NCBI GenBank assembly: GCA_017396925.1
Contig: JAFQKM010000240.1
Coordinates: 1-6,004, forward strand
Direction: 5' to 3'
DNA: 6,004 nucleotides
Source: Clostridia bacterium
Lineage (GTDB): Bacteria; Bacillota; Clostridia; Oscillospirales; Butyricicoccaceae
Part shown: piece after piece, positions 1 to 5,860 of the stretch
Layout of the letters: every line of letters starts with the position of its first letter
Position numbering within the stretch: position 1 is the first letter of the stretch
Translations under genes and position numbers: made by a program
Notes under the pieces: generated by a model
What the model was told of the DNA's origin: nothing
The model's database searches: none
Seen by the model: the letters and a program-made list of their open reading frames with translations, nothing else

Positions 1-265
1 GTCCCACAGCCACTACAGCAAAGCGCTGGATACCCGTCTGGCCACCGTCGAAGGCTCGATCGCCGCCATCCGCCGCATGATGGCCGAGGGCCGCCCCTGC
101 GAAGAGATCCTCCTTCAGCTCAAGGCCGCCGAAAGCTCGGTCAGCAAGATCTCCAGGCTGATCCTCAAGGACCATTTTGAACACTGCGTCAAAGAAGGTA
201 TTGAAAATGGAGATGAGAAGGCCATTGAAAGCTTCAGTAACATTCTCGATAAATACATGAAATAA
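1..265 (+). CDS. CsoR/RcnR-family metal-sensing transcriptional repressor (5' end missing)
   Basis: This is the last 87 codons of a small all-helical DUF156 repressor; the start lies left of the window. Members bind operator DNA as tetramers and let go when metal is bound. The visible residues match the family: RLATVEGSIAAIRRM at 12-26, then C33, H58 and C62. The spacings of 25 and 4 residues equal those of the Cu(I) ligands C36, H61 and C65 of Mycobacterium tuberculosis CsoR. The visible N-terminus, SHSHY, places two His residues about 30 residues before C33, near the extra ligand used by nickel sensors such as RcnR and InrS. The metal (Cu, Ni or Zn/Cd) is therefore uncertain. The gene lies upstream of an HMA protein and a P1B ATPase on the same strand, so it probably controls them. 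No terminator is visible after its TAA stop. Confidence 0.9.
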   Translation, partial: SHSHYSKALDTRLATVEGSIAAIRRMMAEGRPCEEILLQLKAAESSVSKISRLILKDHFEHCVKEGIENGDEKAIESFSNILDKYMK

Positions 266-286
266 AGGTATTCCCCTTTATCCATC

Positions 287-420
287 TGTTTTTGGACGGA
301 CATGTGCCGGCCAAAAACACCCCGACCCGCACGCATCTTCGCAAAGATGCGGCGAAACCGGCCCGCCGGCCGGATCCCCCTTGGCCCGAGAAACCAGCGA
401 AGCGTTTCGAGGGTCAGGCA
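287..420. repeat. Multi-hairpin structured element, copy A (candidate structured RNA or small dispersed repeat)
   Basis: This GC-rich element fills most of the gap between the repressor and the HMA gene. Hairpin 1 is TGTTTTTGG (287-295) with CCAAAAACA (311-319), plus an inner CGG/CCG helix around the loop ACATGTG. Hairpin 2 is CGCATCTT (332-339), loop CGCA, AAGATGCG (344-351). Hairpin 3 is CCGGCC (358-363), loop CGCC, GGCCGG (368-373). A weaker fourth hairpin pairs AAAC (391-394) with GTTT (404-407). GACC (324-327) can pair with GGTC (412-415) to close hairpins 2 to 4 into a multi-branch. Copy B at 5861-6004 has the same layout; about 76 of the first 104 positions are identical by hand count, with compensatory changes in the stems. 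The transcribed strand is unknown. I see no coding potential in it. Confidence 0.75.
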
Positions 421-440
421 TTAAGTATTCATTTTATTAT

Positions 441-455
441 TATACCGGAGGTATA
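441..455 (+). promoter_or_regulatory. Perfect inverted repeat overlapping the HMA gene ribosome binding site
   Basis: TATACC and GGTATA flank a GGA centre, giving a 15-bp dyad that contains the GGAGG ribosome binding site (447-451), 8 nt before the ATG at 460. A dyad with AT ends and a C/G centre, sitting just before the metal gene, resembles CsoR-family operators in general form. It could instead form a small RNA hairpin that masks the ribosome binding site. The symmetry is seen directly; the role is inferred. Confidence 0.4.
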
Positions 456-459
456 CATC

Positions 460-672
460 ATGAAGAAGACATTCAAGCTGGAAGATCTGGACTGCGCAAA
501 CTGCGCTGCCGGCATGGAGCGCGGCATTCAGGCCCTGGACGGCGTTATTTCCGCCACCGTTAATTTCATGGGCATGAAGCTGATCCTCGAGGCCGAAGAC
601 GCCAAGTGGGAAGAAGTCCTGAAGGCTGCCCAGAAGGTCGCCGACAAGTACGACACCACCATCGTCCGCTAA
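460..672 (+). CDS. Free-standing HMA-domain metal-binding protein (heavy-metal chaperone-like)
   Basis: This 70-residue cytoplasmic protein is essentially one heavy-metal-associated (HMA) domain with the ferredoxin-like beta-alpha-beta fold. The metal site is LDCANC near residues 9-14, a CxxC motif preceded by Asp, as in the N-terminal domains of CadA/ZntA-type pumps. The later segment around VISATVNFMGMKLILEAED matches the usual strand-turn-strand region. Such domains pass metal to a P1B ATPase. The next gene is such an ATPase and lacks its own HMA domain, so this protein probably fills that role in trans. The start was chosen because ATG 460 follows GGAGG at 8 nt; an in-frame upstream extension would read through element A and has no family similarity. 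A 70-nt spacer with a strong hairpin separates it from the ATPase gene. The exact metal is not proven. Confidence 0.88.
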   Translation: MKKTFKLEDLDCANCAAGMERGIQALDGVISATVNFMGMKLILEAEDAKWEEVLKAAQKVADKYDTTIVR

Positions 673-682
673 AAATGGCTAT

Positions 683-709
683 GGGCGGGCAGGGCATTCC
701 TGTCCGCCC
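683..709 (+). promoter_or_regulatory. Intercistronic hairpin between HMA and ATPase genes
   Basis: An 11-bp stem pairs GGGCGGGCAGG (683-693) with CCTGTCCGCCC (699-709) around the loop GCATT, with a single G-U pair in RNA. No U-run follows, so it is not a standard intrinsic terminator. In such a position a hairpin can protect the upstream message from 3' decay or mark a processing site, which would let the small binding protein be made in excess over the pump. The stem is seen; the role is inferred. Confidence 0.55.
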
Positions 710-742
710 CCACTTCAGAACATCTTGTGAGGATTTAAAGAC

Positions 743-2599
743 ATGACCAAAAAGCTTAAAAAACGCCTGCAGCGCATCATCATTGCCGCTGTATTATTTT
801 TTGCCGGTCTGCTCATGCCGGACGCCATCCCCTATCTGCACGAAGCCCTGCTGGTTGCCGCCTATGTCATCGTCGGCTACGATGTCATTCTCAAGGCGGT
901 GCGCAACATCAAGCGCGGCAAGGTCTTTGACGAAAACTTCCTGATGACCATCGCCACCTTCGGCGCCTTCGCCCTGCGCGACTTCGACGAAGCCGTGGCC
1001 GTTATGCTCTTCTATCAGGTTGGCGAGTTCTTCCAGACCTACGCCATCAACCGCTCGAGAAAATCCATCTCCGATCTGATGGATATCCGCCCCGACTATG
1101 CCAATGTCCGCCGTGAAGACGGCTCGGTCGAAACCGTCGACCCCGAAGAGGTTCAGATCGGCGACGTCATCGTCATCAAGGCCGGCGAGCGCATTCCCCT
1201 CGACGCCGTTGTTCTTGAAGGCCACTCTTCCCTCGATACCGCTGCCCTGACCGGCGAATCGCTGCCCCGCGACGTTGCCGAAGGCGACGCCATCCTGTCG
1301 GGCTGCATCAATCTGAATGGCCTGCTGGTCGCCCGCGTCCTCAAGGGGTTCGGCGAATCGACGGTCGCCAAGGTCCTCGACCTGGTTGAAAATGCCTCCA
1401 GCAAGAAGTCGACATCCGAAAACTTCATTGCCAAGTTTGCCAAGTACTATACCCCCATCGTCGTATTCTCGGCGCTGGGTCTGGCCATCATCCCGCCCCT
1501 GTTCGGCGCCAACTTCGCCACCTGCTTCAAGGGCGCGCTGATCTTCCTCGTCATCTCCTGCCCCTGTGCGCTGGTCATCTCGATCCCCCTCAGCTTCTTC
1601 GGCGGCATCGGCGGCGCAGCCAAGCGCGGCGTACTGGTCAAAGGTTCCAACTATCTGGAAGCCCTGGCCCAGGCCGATACCGTTGTCTTCGACAAGACCG
1701 GCACCCTGACCCGCGGCGTCTTCCAGGTCGAAGAGATCTGCCCTGCCGAAGGCGTATCCAAGGACGAGCTGATCGGTCTGGCCGCCTATGCCGAGTCCTG
1801 GTCCACCCATCCCATCGCCCAGTCGCTGCGTAAGGCCTACGGCAAGGACATCGACGAGGCCAGGGTCACCGACGTCAACGAGATCGCCGGCAAGGGCCTC
1901 TCGGCCATGGTCGACGGCAAAATGGTCTATGCCGGCAACCGCAAGCTGATCGATCAGATCGGCATCGACGCCCCCGAAGCCCCCGATTATGCCACCGTTG
2001 TTTACATCGTCTGTGAAGGCAGATTCATGGGCTATGTCCTGATCAATGACGTCATCAAGAGCGACGCCGCCCACGCCATCCGCGACCTCAAGCAGAGCGG
2101 CATCCGCCAGATCATCATGCTGACCGGCGACAATCAGGCCACCGGCGAGCGCGTCGGCAAAATGCTGGGCCTCGATCAGATCTATACCCAGCTGCTGCCC
2201 GGTGATAAGGTCGACAAGGTCGAAGCTCTGCTGGCCGCTCAGAAGGAAGGCGCCAAGCTGGCCTTCGTCGGCGACGGCATCAACGACGCCCCCGTTCTGG
2301 CCCGTGCCGACATCGGCATCGCCATGGGCGCCCTCGGCTCGGACGCTGCCATCGAGGCGGCCGACATCGTCATCATGACCGACGAGCCCTCCAAGATCGC
2401 CACCGCCATCCGCATCGCCCGCAAGACGCTGGGCATCGCCAAGCAGAACACCGTTTTTGCCCTGACCGTCAAGATCGGCGTTATGATCCTCGGCGCCTTC
2501 GGCAAGGCCAATATGTGGGCCGCCGTCTTTGCCGACGTCGGTGTTGCCTTCCTGGCCATCCTCAATTCCCTCCGCGCCCTCAAGACAGAGCATATGTAA
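743..2599 (+). CDS. P1B-type heavy-metal-transporting ATPase, Zn/Cd/Pb (CadA/ZntA) class, lacking N-terminal HMA domain
   Basis: This 618-residue inner-membrane pump exports metal ions using ATP. It has two N-terminal membrane helices (about 11-50), further helices at about 64-99, actuator motif TGES (170-173), helices at about 238-290 with the metal-site CPC (273-275), and phosphorylation motif DKTGTLT with D317. The SxxHP motif ends at H356-P357, TGDN is at 461-464, hinge GDGINDAP at 510-517, and two helices close the protein. CPCALVIS in place of the copper-type CPCALGLATP, K577 in TM7 and DxG (598-600) in TM8 are the signature of the P1B-2 Zn2+/Cd2+/Pb2+ class. No metal-binding domain precedes TM1; the preceding 70-residue HMA protein probably supplies it. 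A GAGGA ribosome binding site lies 9 nt before the ATG. An intrinsic terminator follows directly. Family is certain; metal choice is inferred from motifs. Confidence 0.95.
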   Translation: MTKKLKKRLQRIIIAAVLFFAGLLMPDAIPYLHEALLVAAYVIVGYDVILKAVRNIKRGKVFDENFLMTIATFGAFALRDFDEAVAVMLFYQVGEFFQTYAINRSRKSISDLMDIRPDYANVRREDGSVETVDPEEVQIGDVIVIKAGERIPLDAVVLEGHSSLDTAALTGESLPRDVAEGDAILSGCINLNGLLVARVLKGFGESTVAKVLDLVENASSKKSTSENFIAKFAKYYTPIVVFSALGLAIIPPLFGANFATCFKGALIFLVISCPCALVISIPLSFFGGIGGAAKRGVLVKGSNYLEALAQADTVVFDKTGTLTRGVFQVEEICPAEGVSKDELIGLAAYAESWSTHPIAQSLRKAYGKDIDEARVTDVNEIAGKGLSAMVDGKMVYAGNRKLIDQIGIDAPEAPDYATVVYIVCEGRFMGYVLINDVIKSDAAHAIRDLKQSGIRQIIMLTGDNQATGERVGKMLGLDQIYTQLLPGDKVDKVEALLAAQKEGAKLAFVGDGINDAPVLARADIGIAMGALGSDAAIEAADIVIMTDEPSKIATAIRIARKTLGIAKQNTVFALTVKIGVMILGAFGKANMWAAVFADVGVAFLAILNSLRALKTEHM

Positions 2600-2611
2600 A
2601 TCTCCGCCCCC

Positions 2612-2643
2612 AACCCCTCCGGTTTTCGGAGGGGTTCTTTTTT
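2612..2643 (+). terminator. Intrinsic terminator of the metal-efflux genes
   Basis: A perfect 10-bp stem, AACCCCTCCG (2612-2621) with CGGAGGGGTT (2627-2636), encloses the loop GTTTT and is followed by C and six T. It starts 12 nt after the ATPase stop codon and separates the metal genes from the NYN gene. Confidence 0.92.
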
Positions 2644-2744
2644 GCCTGCGACCCCGAAACTCCGGCATAAAGTGGCCCTCCTCCCCCTTGTCGGGTATCC
2701 TATACTCAAACCTCCCTATTCATTGGGAGCATCAACTTTTCTGA

Positions 2745-2750
2745 GAGGAG
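2745..2750 (+). promoter_or_regulatory. Ribosome binding site that sets the start of the NYN gene
   Basis: GAGGAG lies 8 nt before ATG 2759. The reading frame stays open back to a TTG at 2642, but that start lies in the T-tract of the preceding terminator, has no ribosome binding site and gives a low-complexity extension, so ATG 2759 is preferred. Confidence 0.8.
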
Positions 2751-2758
2751 AACATACC

Positions 2759-4189
2759 ATGGAGATCTACACCAACAGCATTGCAAAAGCCGGCACCGCC
2801 CACCTGCCCGAAAATCCCTTCGAGGGCCTTTTGGAAAATATCACTTCCCCCTACGCCGAAAAGGAAGACAAGCACGAGATCATCTCGACGGTCGCCTATC
2901 TCATCGGCATCCCCCAGCGCATTTTCGACAATCCCCACGAATCCCCCATGCGCAGCCGCTATCAGCAGCTGGAGCTCGACAAGAATGCCCGTATCATCCG
3001 CAATCTCTGTATGATCCGTACCGCCATCGAGCGCAATTTCAAGGCCATCAATGACCGTATGACCCGTGAACACCGCACCCTGTATTATCTCGACGAGCTG
3101 CCCCGTGAAGCCATGAAGCAGCTGGTGCAGGACGGCGTCCATTTCATCAAAAAGTCCAGCACCCGTCTGGCCGAGCATGTGGTCGAGCTCAACCGTCTGA
3201 TCTCCGACCGCATCAACAACTGCCGCGGCCTGTTTCCCGACTGGCTCAAGTGGGACTATGTCCGTGACCTCTTCGTTATGCCCAACGGCCTGACCGAGGC
3301 CGGCACCAAAGAGGCCGCCGACGTCTATTATGCCAACAAGCAGTGCTATCCCTATCAGGTCTATATCAACTGGCGTCCTTTTGAGGCCGGCAACATCCTC
3401 TTCAACGACCACAAGTTCGTCACCCTACTCTACGAGCAGCACAACGACTACTTCTACGACGCCGCCAAGACCCGCGATGTGGGCGAGGCCATCAAGAATA
3501 CCATCTACGATTTCATCGGCGCCTGCCGCAAGGTCGCCGTCTTTGTCGACTGCGAAAATACCGACCCCTACAAGCTGTGCGCCGCCCTGCGCGCCCTCAA
3601 CAGCGAAGAGCTGGCCAAGATCTCGGGCATCCTGCTCTTTGACGACCGCCACACCACGGCCGCCTGGCAGGTGCTCGAGCACTATACCCACATCCCTGTC
3701 GAGCATCTGATGGTCGAGCGTCTGTTGGAAAACAAGTCGCTGGTCGATGGGATGCTGACCGCCCGTGCCTGCCGCGAGCACTACATCAACGGCGTCGACG
3801 GCCTCATGCTGGTCTCCAGCGACTCCGACTATTCGGCGCTGATCTCCACCCTGTCCACCGCCCGCTTCTTCGTCATGGTCGAGCGCGACAAGCAGAGTCC
3901 CCGTATGGAGGACTTCCTCCGCGCCTGTTCCATCGACAGCTGCTGCCTCGACGATTTCTACGACGGCGCCCTCAACAACCTCAAGCTGCACACCGTCCAG
4001 CGCGAGCTCGACCGCCTGCTGGCAGCCCTGACCTTCGATCTGGGCGGCCTGCTCGATCAGGCCCTGCAGACGGCCCGTGCCACCCTCTCCCCCGTCGAGC
4101 GCGACCAGCTGCTGGAAAAGTGCTATCGCCGCCTGCAGCTCTCGATGGACGACAACAGCAAGGTCGCCCTCGCCCTCAGCGGCAAGTAA
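2759..4189 (+). CDS. NYN-domain (PIN-like nuclease fold) protein of unknown role
   Basis: The protein has 476 residues. Residues about 258-400 look like an NYN domain, a PIN-like metal-dependent RNase fold. A strand carries FVDCEN (262-267, D264 and N267), a helix follows LVDG (D330), and the strand LMLVSSDSDY (349-358) brings D355 and D357. These acidic residues match the metal-binding set of active NYN/PIN proteins, so it is plausibly a catalytic nuclease, though no substrate can be named. Residues 1-255 are mostly helical and charged, with a tyrosine-rich patch near 189-235, and I recognise no domain there. Residues 405-476 form a helical tail. There is no signal peptide or membrane segment, so it should be cytoplasmic. 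The gene stands alone between two terminators, so it is probably its own transcription unit. Confidence 0.8.
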   Translation: MEIYTNSIAKAGTAHLPENPFEGLLENITSPYAEKEDKHEIISTVAYLIGIPQRIFDNPHESPMRSRYQQLELDKNARIIRNLCMIRTAIERNFKAINDRMTREHRTLYYLDELPREAMKQLVQDGVHFIKKSSTRLAEHVVELNRLISDRINNCRGLFPDWLKWDYVRDLFVMPNGLTEAGTKEAADVYYANKQCYPYQVYINWRPFEAGNILFNDHKFVTLLYEQHNDYFYDAAKTRDVGEAIKNTIYDFIGACRKVAVFVDCENTDPYKLCAALRALNSEELAKISGILLFDDRHTTAAWQVLEHYTHIPVEHLMVERLLENKSLVDGMLTARACREHYINGVDGLMLVSSDSDYSALISTLSTARFFVMVERDKQSPRMEDFLRACSIDSCCLDDFYDGALNNLKLHTVQRELDRLLAALTFDLGGLLDQALQTARATLSPVERDQLLEKCYRRLQLSMDDNSKVALALSGK

Positions 4190-4201
4190 CACACAAAAAG
4201 A

Positions 4202-4231
4202 CAGCCCATCCAATCGGATGGGCTGCTTTTT
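4202..4231. terminator. Bidirectional intrinsic terminator between convergent genes
   Basis: A perfect 10-bp stem, CAGCCCATCC (4202-4211) with GGATGGGCTG (4216-4225), has the loop AATC. On the plus strand it is followed by C and five T (4227-4231), 12 nt after the NYN gene stop. On the minus strand the stem is followed by TCTTTTTG, so it should also end the amidohydrolase transcript, which meets it about 90 nt after its stop codon. Confidence 0.88.
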
Positions 4232-4286
4232 ATTCTATGCGCCGCAGGCACATTTTCTATTCACTTTTCCCTTTTCCCTCTTCCTT

Positions 4287-4314
4287 CAAGCTTCGCTTGT
4301 TCCGAGAGTCAGAC
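4287..4314. repeat. Remnant of the multi-hairpin element (3' end only)
   Basis: The 16 bases GTTCCGAGAGTCAGAC (4299-4314) are identical to 5988-6003 in copy B and match 13 of 16 bases at 404-419 in copy A, all on the same strand. They are preceded by a small hairpin, CAAGC-TTC-GCTTG (4287-4299), in the place of hairpin 4 of the full copies. Nothing matching hairpins 1 to 3 is visible upstream, where a pyrimidine-rich tract lies instead. It ends 2 nt before the amidohydrolase stop codon. It is best read as a truncated or decayed copy. Confidence 0.6.
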
Positions 4315-4316
4315 TA

Positions 4317-5702
4317 TTAGACCTGGGGCTGGGGAATGGGTACTTCCATAGGAATGGGGCACTTATAGGTCTTGCCGTTCATGACCTTCCGGAACTCTTC
4401 CTTGGCCTTTTCAATATGGGCAGGCTCTTCGATCATCTTGAGCGCTGCAGCCGCGACGACCTCGCCGCCATACAGCATACCCTTATAGCCGATGGAATTG
4501 CCGGCGCAGGCGGTGATCTGCCAGCTGTGGCCGGGCGCCGCCAGATTATAGGTGGCTGTATATACCATGACACAGGGTACGATATGCTGAACATCGGCTA
4601 CGTCGGAGGAGCCGCCGCCGCTGCGGCGGGAAATGGGCGCAACACCCTTAAAGATGGGGCCGTTGTCCAGTTCACCCGATGCCAGGCTCTGGGCATAGAC
4701 GGGGCTGTTCTTATTGAGGGCCTCGGCAAAGGCCAGCTCTTCTTCGGTATACTCGGGGCCGGGGATCTCATGGAAGGTCTCCTGAACCAGATCGACCATA
4801 TATTCATTGGCCATGCCTTCATAGCAGCCGCCCAGGAACTCGATCTCCAGCTCGGTCTCGGTCATGTGGGCTGCACCTTCGGCCACCTTGACCAGACGGT
4901 CGTAGGTCTCTTCGATGGTCTGGCGGCTCATACCGCGGACATAATACCAGACCGAAGCCTTATCGGGAACGATATTGGGGGCTGTGCCGGCTTCCTTATA
5001 GCAATAATGAATACGGATATCGGATGTGACATGCTCGCGCAGATAGTTGGCGCCGACGCTCATCAGCTCGGCTGCATCGAGGGCCGAGCGGCCGTTGTGG
5101 GGGTCGCCGCCGGCATGGGCGGTGCGGCCCTTAAAGTGGAAGATGGCCGAATTGAGGCCGTTGCCGCCGCCATAGGCGATCATATTATACTTGTTGCCGT
5201 GCCATGCAAAGGCAACATCCAAGTCGTCGAATGCACCTGCACGGGCCATAAAGACCTTACCGGTGATAACTTCCTCTGCGGGGCAGCCATAGAAGATGAC
5301 CGTGCCGGGCAGGTTCTTCTCTTCCATCTCGGCCTTCATGCCCACAGCCGCTGCCAGGCAGGCAACATTGAGCAGATTATGGCCGCAGCCCTGGCCGGGG
5401 CCACCGGGAACGATGGGATCTTTTTCTGCCGACATTTTCTGGCTCATGCCGGGCAGGGCGTCCAGCTCACCCAGCAGACCGATGACCGGCTTGCCGCTGC
5501 CCCACTTGCCGGTGACGCAGGTGGGCAGGCCATAGGCGCCGACTTCGACTTCAAAGCCCAGCTCCTGAAGCAGCTCGGCTGTCCACTTGCAGGCATTGAC
5601 TTCGTTATAGGCGGTCTCGGGGACATCCCACATTTTCTGGGCCAGATCGATCAGCTTGGCCTCTTCCTGCTTGATCTTATTGATCGCAATGGTTCCGATC
5701 AT
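4317..5702 (-). CDS. M20-family amidohydrolase/metallopeptidase, AbgB-like (p-aminobenzoyl-glutamate hydrolase subunit B family)
   Basis: This is a 461-residue cytoplasmic zinc-type hydrolase that cleaves amide bonds of N-acyl amino acids or small peptides. AbgB of Escherichia coli (481 residues) works with AbgA on p-aminobenzoyl-glutamate, a folate breakdown product. Visible M20 residues are GELDALPG (78-85), GCGH with C106 and H108, PAEE with E143 and E144, WHGN with H168, and late PGHSW with H392. The dimerisation-domain segment GRTAHAG is at 192-198. The stretch GTVIFYGCPAEE is very AbgB-like. The full metal-ligand set is present, so the enzyme should be active. No AbgA partner or AbgT-type transporter is in the window, so the substrate is open; it may act as a homodimer on other acyl-amino acids. 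The ATG has an AAAGGAG ribosome binding site 7 nt upstream and a good promoter. Confidence 0.92.
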   Translation of the reverse strand: MIGTIAINKIKQEEAKLIDLAQKMWDVPETAYNEVNACKWTAELLQELGFEVEVGAYGLPTCVTGKWGSGKPVIGLLGELDALPGMSQKMSAEKDPIVPGGPGQGCGHNLLNVACLAAAVGMKAEMEEKNLPGTVIFYGCPAEEVITGKVFMARAGAFDDLDVAFAWHGNKYNMIAYGGGNGLNSAIFHFKGRTAHAGGDPHNGRSALDAAELMSVGANYLREHVTSDIRIHYCYKEAGTAPNIVPDKASVWYYVRGMSRQTIEETYDRLVKVAEGAAHMTETELEIEFLGGCYEGMANEYMVDLVQETFHEIPGPEYTEEELAFAEALNKNSPVYAQSLASGELDNGPIFKGVAPISRRSGGGSSDVADVQHIVPCVMVYTATYNLAAPGHSWQITACAGNSIGYKGMLYGGEVVAAAALKMIEEPAHIEKAKEEFRKVMNGKTYKCPIPMEVPIPQPQV

Positions 5703-5709
5703 ATTGTTG

Positions 5710-5716
5710 CTCCTTT
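5710..5716 (-). promoter_or_regulatory. Ribosome binding site of the amidohydrolase gene
   Basis: On the minus strand AAAGGAG stands 7 nt before the ATG at 5702, which fixes the start. The only other nearby features in the leader are AT-rich bases. Confidence 0.85.
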
Positions 5717-5750
5717 CCGAAATATAGATTTACCAATAGCTCTTGCTTAT

Positions 5751-5779
5751 AGTATAACGCTGATGCGCTGATTTGTGAA
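5751..5779 (-). promoter_or_regulatory. Sigma-A-like promoter of the amidohydrolase gene
   Basis: Read on the minus strand, TTCACA (5779-5774) and TATACT (5756-5751) are separated by exactly 17 nt and differ from the TTGACA/TATAAT consensus by one base each. Transcription would begin about 40 nt before the ATG. No operator-like symmetry is obvious around it, so constitutive or globally controlled expression is plausible. Confidence 0.75.
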
Positions 5780-5811
5780 TAGGCTTTTGCATAAAAATAT
5801 GCCCCATCCCC

Positions 5812-5845
5812 ATAAAAACAGCCCTCCGAAAACCGAAGGGCTGTT
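5812..5845 (-). terminator. Intrinsic terminator read on the minus strand
   Basis: The 9-bp stem AACAGCCCT (5817-5825) with AGGGCTGTT (5837-5845) has an 11-nt loop. On the minus strand the stem runs directly into TTTAT, giving an unbroken run of five T; on the plus strand the tail (ATCCTTTATTC) is weaker. It would end a transcript entering from the right, either from a gene beyond the window or one containing element copy B, and it insulates the amidohydrolase promoter. Confidence 0.7.
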
Positions 5846-5860
5846 ATCCTTTATTCTATT

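Noticed and set aside
324..375. Hammerhead-type ribozyme suggested by GCGAAACCG after a hairpin
   Set aside because: The required CUGANGA core before the hairpin is absent (CCGACCC or CTGACCC instead), so the catalytic core is not there.
415..446. Promoter for the HMA gene in the AT-rich stretch before its start
   Set aside because: Several -10-like strings (TATTAT, TATACC) exist but none has a -35 match at proper spacing.
292..459. N-terminal extension of the HMA protein from an upstream start
   Set aside because: It would translate the hairpin element and has no ribosome binding site, while ATG 460 has GGAGG at 8 nt and gives a standard 70-residue HMA domain.
794..2668. Long open frame on the minus strand opposite the ATPase (624 codons)
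   Set aside because: It is a GC-rich shadow of the ATPase gene: its translation is Gly/Asp/Val-rich low-complexity sequence without family motifs, and the plus-strand protein is certain.
2678..2706. Promoter for the NYN gene based on TATACT at 2701-2706
   Set aside because: The -10 match is good, but at 17 nt spacing the -35 position reads CTCCTC, so the promoter cannot be supported from sequence. One must exist between 2644 and 2758.
2642..2758. Upstream start for the NYN protein
   Set aside because: The start would lie in the T-tract of the ATPase terminator and lacks a ribosome binding site; ATG 2759 has GAGGAG at 8 nt.
4077..5771. Long open frame on the plus strand opposite the amidohydrolase (564 codons)
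   Set aside because: The minus-strand frame has the full M20 motif set, promoter and ribosome binding site; the plus-strand frame shows no motif and overlaps the NYN gene end and the terminator.
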